Of a stretch of 64,000 nt of DNA, positions 43,540 to 52,584 are shown in pieces. The position numbers and the translations under genes were made by a program. Positions within the stretch are counted from its first letter, which is position 1. Every line of letters starts with the position of its first letter. This DNA comes from Dyella dinghuensis (GTDB lineage Bacteria > Pseudomonadota > Gammaproteobacteria > Xanthomonadales > Rhodanobacteraceae). A model generated the notes under the pieces. That model was not told the origin of the DNA and searched no databases. It saw only the letters and a list, made by a program, of their open reading frames with translations. The stretch spans positions 780,398 through 844,397 of the forward strand of contig NZ_RYZR01000003.1 of NCBI RefSeq assembly GCF_003977615.1, given 5' to 3'.

Positions 43540-44106
43540 ATGCCGATGCTGACCATTCACGACCAGCCGCTGCCCTACGTTGCCAAATTGCCCGAACGTC
43601 CCGCCAGTGCGGTCACGCTGGTGGTGATTCATTGCACGGAATTGCCGGATCTTGCGACCGCCCGCGAGTATGGCGAGAAGGTGTTGTACGACGACGGCAC
43701 CGGCAACAGCGGTCACTATTACATCGACCGCGACGGCTCGGTTTACCTGTACGTGCCGGGCACACGCATTGCCCATCATGTGCGCGGATACAACCCGCAA
43801 TCGATCGGCATCGAGCTGGTGAACCGCGGACGCTACCCGCACTGGTTCGACTCCACCCAGCAAACCATGACGGAGCCTTACAGGGCCGCGCAGATCGCCT
43901 CGCTGCGAGCGCTGCTGGCGCAGCTGCGAGCGGACTATCCGAACCTGCATGAGATCGCCGGCCATGAGGATCTGGATATTGCCCGGGTGCCGGCCAGCGA
44001 CGACCCCGCCAGGGAAGTGCCGCGCAAATTGGACCCCGGCCCGCTGTTCCCATGGGCCGAGGTGCTCGCGGGCAGCGGTTTGAAACGCATCGGCGCAGGC
44101 CATTAG
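43540..44106 (+). CDS. N-acetylmuramoyl-L-alanine amidase (Amidase_2, AmpD-like)
   Basis: A 188-residue zinc amidase that cuts the bond between muramic acid and L-alanine in peptidoglycan fragments. Zinc ligands sit in LVVIHCTELPDL (His) and in AGHEDLD with the later KLDPGPLFPW; GHYYIDRDGSVYLYVPGTRIAHHVRGYN and SIGIELVNRG are the other Amidase_2 blocks. No signal peptide is seen, so a cytosolic recycling role like AmpD is likely. It is divergent from the hydrolase-rlmKL pair. Confidence 0.9.
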   Translation: MPMLTIHDQPLPYVAKLPERPASAVTLVVIHCTELPDLATAREYGEKVLYDDGTGNSGHYYIDRDGSVYLYVPGTRIAHHVRGYNPQSIGIELVNRGRYPHWFDSTQQTMTEPYRAAQIASLRALLAQLRADYPNLHEIAGHEDLDIARVPASDDPAREVPRKLDPGPLFPWAEVLAGSGLKRIGAGH

Positions 44107-44121
44107 CTACCGCCGCACCGC

Positions 44122-44127
44122 TATAAT
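44122..44127 (+). promoter_or_regulatory. TATAAT -10 box before tesB
   Basis: A perfect TATAAT lies 34 bp upstream of the tesB ATG at 44161. No good -35 is visible at the usual spacing. It is the clearest promoter element seen in the window. Confidence 0.45.
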
Positions 44128-44160
44128 CGCGGGCTACTTTTTACGCCACAGGCCACCGCC

Positions 44161-45027
44161 ATGCGGGAAACGCACGTCAACGAACTGGTCGAGCTGTTGC
44201 AGCTCGAACGGCTGGAAGACAATCTTTTTCGCGGCCAGAGCCGGGATATCGGCACACGCTTCGTGTTCGGCGGCCAGGTGCTCGGACAGGCGCTGGCGGC
44301 CGCGCAGCAGACGGTCGACGAGTCGCGCGAAGCGCATTCGCTTCATGCTTACTTCCTGCGCGCGGGCGATATCGATGCGCCGATCGTCTACAGCGTGGAG
44401 CGTGCGCGTGACGGCGGTTCGTTCTCCGCACGCCGGGTGGTGGCCATTCAGCACGGTCAACCGATCTTGAACGGCGCCATCTCCTTCCAGGTTCCGGAGA
44501 AAGGTGTCGAGCATCAATCCACCATGCCGGAAGTGCCCGCGCCGGAGGATCTGGAACCGATGCACCGCGTTCCTCAAAAGGAACTGGCACGGTTGCCGGT
44601 GAAATTGCAGCGCTGGCTGGGTAGCGACGGCCCGTTCGAATTTCGTCAGGTATGGCCGCGAGACGAATTGCACCCGGCCAAACGTCCGCCCATCCAGCAC
44701 ATCTGGTTCCGCCTCACCTCGCCCATCGGCGACTCGCCAAGCCTGCATCGCGCCTTGCTGGCCTACGCATCGGATTTCCACCTGATCGGCACCGCCACCC
44801 TGCCACACGGTGTGTCCTACCTCACACACAACATCCAGATGGCCAGCCTCGACCACGCGTTGTGGTTCCATCGCCCGTTCCGGGTCGACGACTGGCTGCT
44901 CTATTCCTTCGACAGTCCGACCGCGCAAGGTGCGCGAGGCCTCGCACGTGGGCAGATCTTCAGTCGGGATGGCCGGTTGGTCGCGTCGACCGCGCAAGAA
45001 GGGCTAATCCGTCTGCGCGGCGATTGA
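44161..45027 (+). CDS. tesB: Acyl-CoA thioesterase II (TesB)
   Basis: Hydrolyses acyl-CoAs to free acids and CoA. The 288-residue double-hotdog protein begins with LLQLERLEDNLFRGQSRDIG, followed by VFGGQVLGQALAAAQQTVDE, SLHAYFLRAGDIDAPIVYSVER and GGSFSARRVVAIQHGQPI. The second half has LDHALWFHRPFRVDDWLLYS, matching the TesB Asp/Gln/Thr active-site region, and ends GLARGQIFSRDGRLVASTAQEGLIR. It is followed by the small membrane protein 17 nt later. Confidence 0.95.
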   Translation: MRETHVNELVELLQLERLEDNLFRGQSRDIGTRFVFGGQVLGQALAAAQQTVDESREAHSLHAYFLRAGDIDAPIVYSVERARDGGSFSARRVVAIQHGQPILNGAISFQVPEKGVEHQSTMPEVPAPEDLEPMHRVPQKELARLPVKLQRWLGSDGPFEFRQVWPRDELHPAKRPPIQHIWFRLTSPIGDSPSLHRALLAYASDFHLIGTATLPHGVSYLTHNIQMASLDHALWFHRPFRVDDWLLYSFDSPTAQGARGLARGQIFSRDGRLVASTAQEGLIRLRGD

Positions 45028-45044
45028 TTAGTTAGACTTAACGC

Positions 45045-45440
45045 ATGCGCCTGCTCTATACCTCACCTCGCCAGGAAAACATCGACCGCGTTGTCGCCTT
45101 CATGAGCGAAAACGGCGTCGAGACCACCATCACCAATCGTTCCAACTGGAACCGGCCGAGCTACCAGCGCTTCAGCTATCAACAGCGCCGGGAAAACCGC
45201 GACAACTGGCCACAAGTGTGGGTGAGCCGCGCGGACGATTACACGAAAGCGCGTGAACTGCTGCGCCAGCTGGGCATCGAGCCGATTGTCCGTTACGGCG
45301 AGGAATTGCGGGCCGACCGCAATCCCGGCACGGTCTATGACCGACGGGAACATACGGTCGCCCGCGTCAGGCGTATTGTCCTGTTAGCCATCCTGGGCGT
45401 GTTCATGGTCCTCGCTCTGCGCTACCTGCACGTCATCTAA
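45045..45440 (+). CDS. Small protein with N-terminal cytosolic domain and C-terminal anchor
   Basis: A 131-residue protein. The N-terminal 90 residues (MRLLYTSPRQENIDRVVAFM, then WPQVWVSRADDYTKARELLRQ) look like a small alpha/beta domain of the DUF2007/DUF6164 kind; the assignment is tentative. The C-terminus has one membrane segment (IVLLAILGVFMVLALRYL). It follows tesB by 17 nt and bpt begins 59 bp later, so it may be part of that unit. Function unknown. Confidence 0.7.
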   Translation: MRLLYTSPRQENIDRVVAFMSENGVETTITNRSNWNRPSYQRFSYQQRRENRDNWPQVWVSRADDYTKARELLRQLGIEPIVRYGEELRADRNPGTVYDRREHTVARVRRIVLLAILGVFMVLALRYLHVI

Positions 45441-45499
45441 GTCGTTTTCTGCCCGAAAATCCTTGCCACGGTGGCCGTCAGCGGTCATAGAATCGGGCT

Positions 45500-46207
45500 A
45501 TGCGTTCCGATCACGTCCGACTGTTCCAAACATTGCCGCACAGTTGCGGTTATTTTGTTGGGCGCACGGCACAGAATCTGGTGATCGATCCGGCTGCGCC
45601 GCAGCTGGATCGGCTGTACGGTGCTGCGCTGGATCACGGCTTTCGTCGCGCGGGCGGTCACCTTTATTTTCCGCATTGCCCGAATTGTCATGCATGCACG
45701 CCATGCCGCATTGATGTGGCGCGCTTCAAACCCGATCGTTCGCAGCGCCGCTGCCTGAAACGCAACGCCGACATTACCGTGAGCGAACGCATGGCAGGCT
45801 ACAACAGCGAGCGTCATGTGCTCTATTCGCGTTATCTGCGAGCACGTCATCCCGGTGGCGGCATGGACGAAGCGGAAGCGAGCGACTTCCGGCGCTTTCT
45901 CACAGCGCCGTGGAGTCCGACCGTTTTTCTGGAGATGCATCTAAACGGTCAACTTGTTGGTGTCGCAGTGACCGATGTGTGCAACACGGGCGTTTCCGCC
46001 GTTTACACCTTCTACGATCCGGACGAACAGGATCGCGGATTAGGTACGTTTGCGATCCTGCAACAAGTCGAGTTGGCGCGGCGCCGTGGTATTCCCTGGG
46101 TTTATCTTGGCTTCTGGATCGATGGCCATCCCAAGATGGATTACAAAAAGCGTTTCCAGCCGCTGCAGGTACGCACCACAGAAGGCTGGACAGATCTGCG
46201 TCGATGA
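45500..46207 (+). CDS. bpt: Aspartate/glutamate leucyltransferase Bpt
   Basis: Adds leucine from Leu-tRNA to N-terminal Asp or Glu of proteins, marking them for ClpS/ClpAP degradation (N-degron pathway). The 235-residue protein has the ATE N-terminal block HSCGYFVGRTAQNLVIDP and the cysteine-rich HCPNCHACTPCRIDVARFKP. The C-terminal GNAT-like part is AVYTFYDPDEQDRGLGTFAI, then WVYLGFWIDGHPKMDYKKRFQPLQ. Length is normal. ATG at 45500. Confidence 0.94.
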   Translation: MRSDHVRLFQTLPHSCGYFVGRTAQNLVIDPAAPQLDRLYGAALDHGFRRAGGHLYFPHCPNCHACTPCRIDVARFKPDRSQRRCLKRNADITVSERMAGYNSERHVLYSRYLRARHPGGGMDEAEASDFRRFLTAPWSPTVFLEMHLNGQLVGVAVTDVCNTGVSAVYTFYDPDEQDRGLGTFAILQQVELARRRGIPWVYLGFWIDGHPKMDYKKRFQPLQVRTTEGWTDLRR

Positions 46208-46212
46208 TGCCG

Positions 46213-47742
46213 TCAAGGTAGTTCGCTGGCTTTCTGCCCTTCCGGCGCCTTCGGATACGGGAACAACGAGATAAGCGGCACCGAAATACCATCGTCGCCG
46301 ACGATCCGGCAGTGCGTGCGATCCAGTTCGCGCGGATCATCCACACCGCAGCTATGCGCAATGATGCCCACTTCGTGCATCACATTTTTCGCGTAATGCG
46401 CAACGCGTTCGCTCTTGTCAGTCACGACCAGGCCGCGTTGCAGACGAGGATTCTGCGTGGTGATGCCGGTTGGACAGGTATTGCGGCTGCATTGCAGCGA
46501 TTGGATGCAACCCAGCGCAAGCATGAAACCGCGCGCTGAATTGACAAAGTCAGCACCCATCGACAGCGCCCACGCCACGTCGTACGCCGTGATGCACTTG
46601 CCCGAGCAGATCACCTTGATGCGATCGCGCAGGCCTTGCGTGGTGAGCGTATCCACCAAACCGGGCAACGCTTCATGCAGCGGCAAACCCACACCTTCCA
46701 TCAACGTTTGCGGTGCAGCGCCCGTACCGCCTTCCGAACCGTCGACGATGATGAAATCCGGCGCGCTCTCGATGCCGCGCTTGTAGATCTCTTCGCACAA
46801 CTCGTTGATCCATCCCATATCGCCAAACACCGCTTTGAAGCCCGTGGGTTTGCCGGTGATATCGCGGATGTGATTGATGGAGTCCATCAATTGGGAAACG
46901 TTGCCGATATCCAGGTGACGGTTGGGGCTCTGCGAATCCTTGCCCACGGGAATGCCGCGAATCTCCGCAATTTCCGGCGTGACTTTCGCTGCCGGCAACA
47001 AGCCGCCCATACCCGGCTTGGCGCCCTGCCCCAGCTTGATGCTGACCATCTTCACCTGCTTGTGCGCGCAGATCGCCAGCAGCTTCTGATCATCGAGCTT
47101 GCCGTCGGGCGTGCGCACGCCGTATTTCGCGGTGCCAATCTCAAACACGATGTCGCAACCACCTTCCAGGTGATACGGCGCCAGGCCGCCCTCGCCCGTG
47201 TCCATCCAGATACCGGCCTTTTTCGCGCCGATGGACAGCGCACGCACGGCAGGTGCGGATAATGCACCGAAACTCATCGCGGAAATATTGAAGAACGCAG
47301 CATGATCGTACGGCTCGCGTGCATACGGACCGATGCGCACCGGCTTGGGATCGACGTGATGGTCGCCCAGTGACGGAAACGCCGCGTTGACGAAGAACGG
47401 CACGCCTTCTCCACGCAAATCGCGCGTGGAACCGAACGAATTGGTGTTTTCCGAATTCTTCGCCGCGCGATACACCCACATGCGTTGCGCACGATTGAAC
47501 GGCAGCTCTTCGCGATCGCTGGAATACAGGTACTGCCGGAAAAATTCACCCAGATGCAGGAACCAGTAACGGAAGTGCCCGATCACCGGGTAGTTGCGCA
47601 GCACCGAGTTGTGCGTCTGGTTGCGGTCGAGCACCCAGACCACCGCCACGACCAGGACCACAACGACCAGCAGCAGCACAAACAAGAGTGCGAAGGTTTC
47701 CACCAGCACGACCAACCAATGCGCAAAGCCCGTCGATTCCAT
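46213..47742 (-). CDS. FMN-binding glutamate-synthase-like protein
   Basis: A 509-residue protein of the family related to the FMN domain of glutamate synthase. Two hydrophobic N-terminal stretches (FALLFVLLLVVVVLVVAVVW) anchor it to the membrane, unlike GltB. The TIM-barrel core shows ISAMSFGALSAPAVRALSIGAKKAG, QVKMVSIKLGQGAKPGMGGLLPA, DFIIVDGSEGGTGAAP and the FeS-like CIQSLQCSRNTCPTGITTQ. The ammonia-producing amidotransferase domain is absent, so the reaction is unknown. Convergent with bpt, 5 bp apart. Confidence 0.88.
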   Translation of the reverse strand: MESTGFAHWLVVLVETFALLFVLLLVVVVLVVAVVWVLDRNQTHNSVLRNYPVIGHFRYWFLHLGEFFRQYLYSSDREELPFNRAQRMWVYRAAKNSENTNSFGSTRDLRGEGVPFFVNAAFPSLGDHHVDPKPVRIGPYAREPYDHAAFFNISAMSFGALSAPAVRALSIGAKKAGIWMDTGEGGLAPYHLEGGCDIVFEIGTAKYGVRTPDGKLDDQKLLAICAHKQVKMVSIKLGQGAKPGMGGLLPAAKVTPEIAEIRGIPVGKDSQSPNRHLDIGNVSQLMDSINHIRDITGKPTGFKAVFGDMGWINELCEEIYKRGIESAPDFIIVDGSEGGTGAAPQTLMEGVGLPLHEALPGLVDTLTTQGLRDRIKVICSGKCITAYDVAWALSMGADFVNSARGFMLALGCIQSLQCSRNTCPTGITTQNPRLQRGLVVTDKSERVAHYAKNVMHEVGIIAHSCGVDDPRELDRTHCRIVGDDGISVPLISLFPYPKAPEGQKASELP

Positions 47743-47824
47743 CTCGCTCTCCCTTCGTCAACGGCTGCTGCCATTGTGGTCTTGATGTGTGCGCGGCATC
47801 GGCGCCGCAGGTGTCACATGAATT

Positions 47825-49006
47825 CTACAACTCGGTGCGAATGACTTTGGCGGCGCGGATGGCCTTGGCCTTCGCCGCCTCGATATCCGTATCGCGCGCC
47901 AACGTTACCGCCATGCGACGGCGGCCCTTCACCTCCGGTTTGCCGAAGATGCGCAGCTGGGTGTCCATTTCCGCCAGCGCCTCGGCAATGCCGTGATAAC
48001 GAGGCGCCTGCCCTTCACCTTCGACCAGCACCGCGCAGGATGCCGACGCGCCGTTCTGACGAATGATGGGAATGGGCAAACCGAGAATCGCGCGTGCATG
48101 CAATGCAAATTCGGAGAGGTCTTGCGAGATCAGCGTAACCAGGCCGGTATCGTGCGGACGCGGACTGACTTCGGAAAAGATCACGCTGTCGCCTTTGACG
48201 AAGAACTCGACGCCAAAGACACCCCAGCCGCCCAGCGCGCTGGTAATCGCCTCGGCTTGCCGCTCTGCCTCGGCCAACGCAACGGGGCTCATTGGCTGCG
48301 GCTGCCAGGATTCGCGGTAATCACCATCTTCCTGACGGTGTCCAATCGGCGCGCAGAAGCTGGTGCCCGCTTTGTGTCGTACGGTGAGCAAGGTGATTTC
48401 ATAGTCGAACGGAACAAACCCTTCGACGATCACTTTGCCCTTGCCAGCACGACCACCCGATTGTGCGTAGTCCCAGGCGTGCTGCACGCCGGATACATCA
48501 CGGACGATGCTTTGCCCCTTGCCCGACGAACTCATCACCGGCTTGATCACGAACGGAAAACCGATGGCCGCCACCGCGTCGCGATAGTCCGCTTCGTTGT
48601 CGCAGAAACGATAAGGTGACGTGGGCAAGCCAAGTTCTTCTGCGGCGAGTCGGCGAATGCCCTCGCGATTCATGGTCAGCCAGGTGGCGCGCGCGGTCGG
48701 AACGACCTTCAGCCCTTCCTTTTCCAGTTCCATCAGCGTCGGCGTGTGGATCGCTTCGATTTCGGGCACGACCAGATCGGGTTTTTCCTGCTCGATCAAG
48801 GCGCGTAGTGCGGCGCCGTCGAGCATGTCGATGACGTGACTTCGATGGGCCACCTGCATGGCCGGCGCATTCGCATAGCGATCGACCGCGATCACTTCCA
48901 CCGCAAAACGCTGCAATTCGATGGCCACTTCCTTGCCCAGCTCGCCGGATCCGAGCAGTAGAACCTTCAAGGCATGGTTCGAATGGGGCGTTCCAAACGG
49001 CTTCAT
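47825..49006 (-). CDS. purT: Formate-dependent GAR transformylase PurT
   Basis: Third step of purine synthesis: formate plus ATP and glycinamide ribonucleotide give the formyl derivative, without folate. The 393-residue ATP-grasp protein begins [19 protein letters not shown], then [68 protein letters not shown] and the C-terminal [18 protein letters not shown]. All canonical. The 164 bp before the start are shared with the divergent SPFH gene. Confidence 0.96.
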   Translation of the reverse strand: MKPFGTPHSNHALKVLLLGSGELGKEVAIELQRFAVEVIAVDRYANAPAMQVAHRSHVIDMLDGAALRALIEQEKPDLVVPEIEAIHTPTLMELEKEGLKVVPTARATWLTMNREGIRRLAAEELGLPTSPYRFCDNEADYRDAVAAIGFPFVIKPVMSSSGKGQSIVRDVSGVQHAWDYAQSGGRAGKGKVIVEGFVPFDYEITLLTVRHKAGTSFCAPIGHRQEDGDYRESWQPQPMSPVALAEAERQAEAITSALGGWGVFGVEFFVKGDSVIFSEVSPRPHDTGLVTLISQDLSEFALHARAILGLPIPIIRQNGASASCAVLVEGEGQAPRYHGIAEALAEMDTQLRIFGKPEVKGRRRMAVTLARDTDIEAAKAKAIRAAKVIRTEL

Positions 49007-49170
49007 CGCGATCTCCTGAAAAACGGAGATTGTACGACTAGCGCGTTGCCGTCCTGCGATGGATTCCCCGGCTCCCGATACGGTTAGGCCGCCTGCTCCC
49101 CGGCCTTCCGACCAGCACTTGCATCTGATATCAAAAAGATATCTACTTCGCGCATCAGGAGGGTCAAATC

Positions 49171-50040
49171 ATGAATGAGCGCACTGGGTTTTCCGTCAGC
49201 GGTATCCCGTTTGTCATTGTGTGGTTGCTGCTGGCGTTGTCGGGTTTTGTTTTCTATCTGCTGGCCGGCCAGGCGGGCATGCCGCCGTGGATCGGCGGCA
49301 TAGGTATCGCCATCCATGCCCTGGATATCTGGTTCCTCAAAGGGTTCTTCCAGGTCGCCCCGAACGAGGGGCAAGTGATGCAGCTGTTCGGCAAATACGC
49401 CGGCACGGTGCGCGAGGAAGGTCTGCGCTGGACCAATCCGTTCTACACCCGGCGGCGCATCTCGCTGCGCGTGCGCAACTTCGAAAGCAATAAGTTGAAG
49501 GTCAATGATTTCGATGGCAACCCGATCGAAATCGCCGCGGTGGTGGTGTGGCAGGTTGTCGATACCGCGGAAGCCGTGTTCTGCGTCGATAACTACGAGA
49601 ACTTCGTGCAGATCCAAAGCGAGTCCGCCCTGCGTCAGATGGCACAAAGCTATCCCTACGACGGGCGCGACGATGGCAAACCGTCGCTGCGCAGTCACGG
49701 CGAGGAAATCAACAATCACCTGCGCGACGAAATCCAGGCGCGCCTGGGCAAAGCGGGCGTGCAGGTGACCGAATCTCGTATCAGCCATCTCGCTTACGCA
49801 CAGGAAATCGCGCAGGTCATGCTGCAGCGGCAGCAGGCAAGCGCGATTATCGCGGCGCGCGAACGCATCGTCGAAGGTGCGGTCGGCATGGTCGCCATGG
49901 CGTTGGATAAGCTGCGCACGCAGGGCGTCGTCGATCTGGATGAAGAGCGCAAGGCGGCGATGGTGAGCAATCTGCTGGTGGTGCTCTGCGGCGATCGCAG
50001 CACGCAGCCGGTAGTCAACGCCGGCACGCTCCATAACTGA
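49171..50040 (+). CDS. SPFH/Band 7 membrane protein
   Basis: A 289-residue SPFH-domain (stomatin/prohibitin) protein. Two membrane segments lie near 8-25 and 33-50, then the SPFH body: [60 protein letters not shown], ending in [30 protein letters not shown] proteins scaffold membrane microdomains or regulate proteases. The Arc-type gene follows after 7 nt, a pairing I recall from other gammaproteobacteria. Confidence 0.9.
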   Translation: MNERTGFSVSGIPFVIVWLLLALSGFVFYLLAGQAGMPPWIGGIGIAIHALDIWFLKGFFQVAPNEGQVMQLFGKYAGTVREEGLRWTNPFYTRRRISLRVRNFESNKLKVNDFDGNPIEIAAVVVWQVVDTAEAVFCVDNYENFVQIQSESALRQMAQSYPYDGRDDGKPSLRSHGEEINNHLRDEIQARLGKAGVQVTESRISHLAYAQEIAQVMLQRQQASAIIAARERIVEGAVGMVAMALDKLRTQGVVDLDEERKAAMVSNLLVVLCGDRSTQPVVNAGTLHN

Positions 50041-50047
50041 CGGCATC

Positions 50048-50239
50048 ATGGCGGCCGATAAAAAAGCCTATCCGCTACGCATCAGCGCGACGGTGCTGGA
50101 AGCCATGCAACGCTGGGCGGATGACGAATTGCGTAGCGTCAACGCCCAGATTGAATACGTGCTGCGCGAGGCCTTGCAGAAAAGCGGACGATTAAAGCAA
50201 GGGAAGGTCAAACCGCTAACGGATGACGAAACGCGTTGA
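50048..50239 (+). CDS. Arc-type ribbon-helix-helix protein
   Basis: A 63-residue protein with the ribbon strand AYPLRISATVLEAMQRWADD followed by two helices, matching Arc/MetJ-type DNA-binding folds. It follows the SPFH gene by 7 nt and is presumably cotranscribed. It may be a regulator of that unit or an orphan antitoxin-like protein, but no toxin gene is adjacent. The C-terminus is basic. Confidence 0.8.
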   Translation: MAADKKAYPLRISATVLEAMQRWADDELRSVNAQIEYVLREALQKSGRLKQGKVKPLTDDETR

Positions 50240-50248
50240 ACGCGTCCT

Positions 50249-50626
50249 TCAATCGCGCTGGGAGCGAAGTGACAATCCCAGCGCGATCCACCCGGCGATA
50301 AATGCCACGCCGCCAAATGGCGTCACGATCCCGGTCCATCGCGGCGCTCCGAGCGCAAGCGCATAAAGACTTCCGCTGAAGAGCACGATACCCAGTGCAA
50401 ACAAGATCACCGCTATGCGCGACGCCCTGCCCGGCCCCGACCACACGGCAACCGCCAACGCTAACGCATGCCAGAAGTGGTACTCCACCGCGGTATGCCA
50501 GAGCTCGTGCTGAGAAGCACTGAGCGTATCGCGCAGCGCATGTGCGCCGAATGCGCCGAGCAACACGGCGCTCGCGCCCGCGATCCCGACCAGCCAGCCA
50601 TCGTTTTTGCGGACAAGTTGTCGCAT
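50249..50626 (-). CDS. DUF423-family membrane protein
   Basis: A 125-residue protein with four membrane helices of the DUF423 (YgdD) family: IAGASAVLLGAFGAHALRDTLSA, WHTAVEYHFWHALALAVAV, VILFALGIVLFSGSLYALAL and FGGVAFIAGWIALGLSLR. Function unknown. It is convergent with the Arc-type gene (9 bp) and divergent from the SCO gene. Confidence 0.88.
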   Translation of the reverse strand: MRQLVRKNDGWLVGIAGASAVLLGAFGAHALRDTLSASQHELWHTAVEYHFWHALALAVAVWSGPGRASRIAVILFALGIVLFSGSLYALALGAPRWTGIVTPFGGVAFIAGWIALGLSLRSQRD

Positions 50627-50707
50627 GAAGATGGGTTTCCCTCGGCAAAAGTGCGATGAAGCACCGCGCGTGGCGTATGCTTGCTCGGTCTACTACGGGA
50701 TTTTTGC

Positions 50708-51325
50708 ATGAAGTTGCCGCGCCTCGCCCGCCTGGCCTCCCTCTCGATCCTCTTCGCTGCCAGCCTGCTGCTCGCCGCCTGCCATCACGATGAATCGCAG
50801 CCGTGGCAGCTTTCGGATATCTCCGGACACATGCCGGATCTTGCCTTCCAGCTGACCAACGATGAAGGCAAAGCCGTGACCGCAGCCGACTACCGTGGAA
50901 AGATCGCGGTGCTCTATTTTGGCTACACGCATTGTCCGGACGTTTGCCCATTGACGCTGGCGCACCTGCACGTGGTGCTGCAGAAACTGGGCAAGCCGGC
51001 TGACAATGTGCGCATCCTCTTCGTCAGCGTGGATCCGACGCGCGATACACCTGCCGTCATGCACGACTACGTCAAGGCCTTCGATCCGCGCGCGGTTGGG
51101 CTTACCGGATCTGCCACGGATATCGAGGCACTTACCAAGCGCTATCGCGCCGCGTTCACGCGTGAGCCGGGCGCTGCCGATGGCAGTTACGAAGTCAGCC
51201 ATAGCTCCGGCATCTACATTTTCGATGAGAGCGGGAAGGCGCGTCTGCTTGCCACACCTGCCGATCCTCAGGACAAGATCGTGCACGATCTGCAGCTGAT
51301 GCTCGGCTCAGGAAATGCGTCGTGA
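50708..51325 (+). CDS. SCO1/SenC-family copper chaperone lipoprotein
   Basis: A 205-residue thioredoxin-fold protein that helps assemble the CuA site of cytochrome c oxidase. Signal peptide and lipobox (LLLAACHHDE) anchor it to the membrane. Copper ligands are the CPDVC pair in YFGYTHCPDVCPLT and the His in EVSHSSGIYIF; VSVDPTRDTPAVMHDYVKAF is conserved. ATG at 50708. The PCu(A)C gene starts on its stop (GTGA), and a CtaG-like gene lies 1.3 kb on, making a respiratory copper group. Confidence 0.93.
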   Translation: MKLPRLARLASLSILFAASLLLAACHHDESQPWQLSDISGHMPDLAFQLTNDEGKAVTAADYRGKIAVLYFGYTHCPDVCPLTLAHLHVVLQKLGKPADNVRILFVSVDPTRDTPAVMHDYVKAFDPRAVGLTGSATDIEALTKRYRAAFTREPGAADGSYEVSHSSGIYIFDESGKARLLATPADPQDKIVHDLQLMLGSGNAS

Positions 51326-51777
51326 CACGAGGTGCTATGCCCGCGCTGCTTTTCGTGGGATTACTGCACATCGGCAGCGCGTACGCTAAGCAAGCCAATC
51401 ACGTCACCGCCGAACATGCATGGATTCGCCTGTTGCCCGGAGACTTACCCGCAGCAGGCTACGTGACTTTGCAGAACAACGACGCAAAAGCTGCCACGAT
51501 TGCAGCCGTGCAAACGAACGCCTATACATCGGCCATGATTCATCAGAGTACGCAGGACGCAGATGGCATGAGTCACATGGCCATGGTGGACCATCTGGCG
51601 ATTCCCGCGCACGCTGCCGTTTCGCTGTCTCCCAGCGGCTATCATCTGATGCTTGAACATGCGTCACACCCCGTCAAGCCTGGCGACAGCGTCAACGTCA
51701 CGCTGCGCTTTGCCGATGGCAGCGAGCTGCCCGTGTCCTTTCTCGTACGTCCGGCCAACGCGGTCGATACGAACTAG
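51322..51777 (+). CDS. PCu(A)C copper chaperone
   Basis: A 151-residue periplasmic protein that delivers Cu(I) to cytochrome oxidase. A short signal peptide (MPALLFVGLLHIGSAYA) is present. Copper ligands follow the family pattern of His, Met and later His-x-Met: MIHQSTQDADGMSHMAMVDH, and HLMLEHAS further on. The GTG start at 51322 overlaps the SCO stop as GTGA, so the two copper chaperones are translationally coupled. Confidence 0.9.
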   Translation: MTRGAMPALLFVGLLHIGSAYAKQANHVTAEHAWIRLLPGDLPAAGYVTLQNNDAKAATIAAVQTNAYTSAMIHQSTQDADGMSHMAMVDHLAIPAHAAVSLSPSGYHLMLEHASHPVKPGDSVNVTLRFADGSELPVSFLVRPANAVDTN

Positions 51778-51813
51778 TTCCATCTAACGCTGGCTGCCTG
51801 AGGCGAGCCGTCG

Positions 51814-52584
51814 ATGCGAGTATTTGCGGTTTCCGATTTGCACGTGGACTATGAACCCAATCGTGAATGGTTGGGGCAGCTCTCATCGCACGATTACAAC
51901 GACGACGTGCTGATACTTGCCGGCGATATCTCGGACAAGCTTGCCCTAATCGATGAATGCTTCGCGTTATTGACGCGTCGCTTCGGCGCCGTACTTTACG
52001 TACCCGGCAATCACGATTTGTGGATTCACCGCAGCGACGCGCAGGATTCCTTCGAGAAGTACATCACCGTGCGTAACACGGCTACGCACCATGGCGTACA
52101 CCTGACAGCTTTTCGTCGCGGCGATCTGGCCATCGTTCCGTTGCTGGGGTGGTACGACTATTCCTTTGGCGACGCTAGCGACTTCCTCAAAAGTGCCTGG
52201 GTGGACTATCGCGCGTGCCGCTGGCCGGACGGTTACGACGATGCGGCCATCACCCGCTTCTTCACGGAACGCAATATCGCGCCGTCATCGCACGAGCTGG
52301 ATGGCGCGAAAAAGATCATCACCTTCTCGCATTTTCTACCGCGCATCGATCTGATGCCTGATCGCATCCCCGCCCGGCATCGAAAAATTTATCCCGTTCT
52401 CGGCACGACCCTGCTGGAAAAACAGTTGCGGCAACTGGGATCGTGCCTGCACGTCTACGGGCACAGTCACGTCAATCGGCACGTCACCATCGACGACGTG
52501 ACGTATATCAACAACGCCTTTGGTTACCCTGCCGAGGCGCACTTTACGGCACGCCGGCTGGTGCACGTGCATACCGCGAATTAG
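51814..52584 (+). CDS. Calcineurin-like metallophosphoesterase
   Basis: A 256-residue cytosolic phosphoesterase. Metal-binding motifs are in order: SDLHVDY at 7-13, LAGDISDK near 35, PGNHDLWIH near 68-76, FSHFLPR near 172 and the terminal YGHSHVNR near 215. The substrate is not predictable; the group includes nucleotide and lipid phosphoesterases. Its stop overlaps that of the convergent ctaG-like gene by 4 bp. Confidence 0.88.
   Translation: MRVFAVSDLHVDYEPNREWLGQLSSHDYNDDVLILAGDISDKLALIDECFALLTRRFGAVLYVPGNHDLWIHRSDAQDSFEKYITVRNTATHHGVHLTAFRRGDLAIVPLLGWYDYSFGDASDFLKSAWVDYRACRWPDGYDDAAITRFFTERNIAPSSHELDGAKKIITFSHFLPRIDLMPDRIPARHRKIYPVLGTTLLEKQLRQLGSCLHVYGHSHVNRHVTIDDVTYINNAFGYPAEAHFTARRLVHVHTAN

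Noticed and set aside
50048..50239. Arc-type protein as half of a toxin-antitoxin pair
   Set aside because: No toxin-like gene is adjacent; the neighbour is an SPFH protein and the downstream gene is a convergent DUF423 protein.
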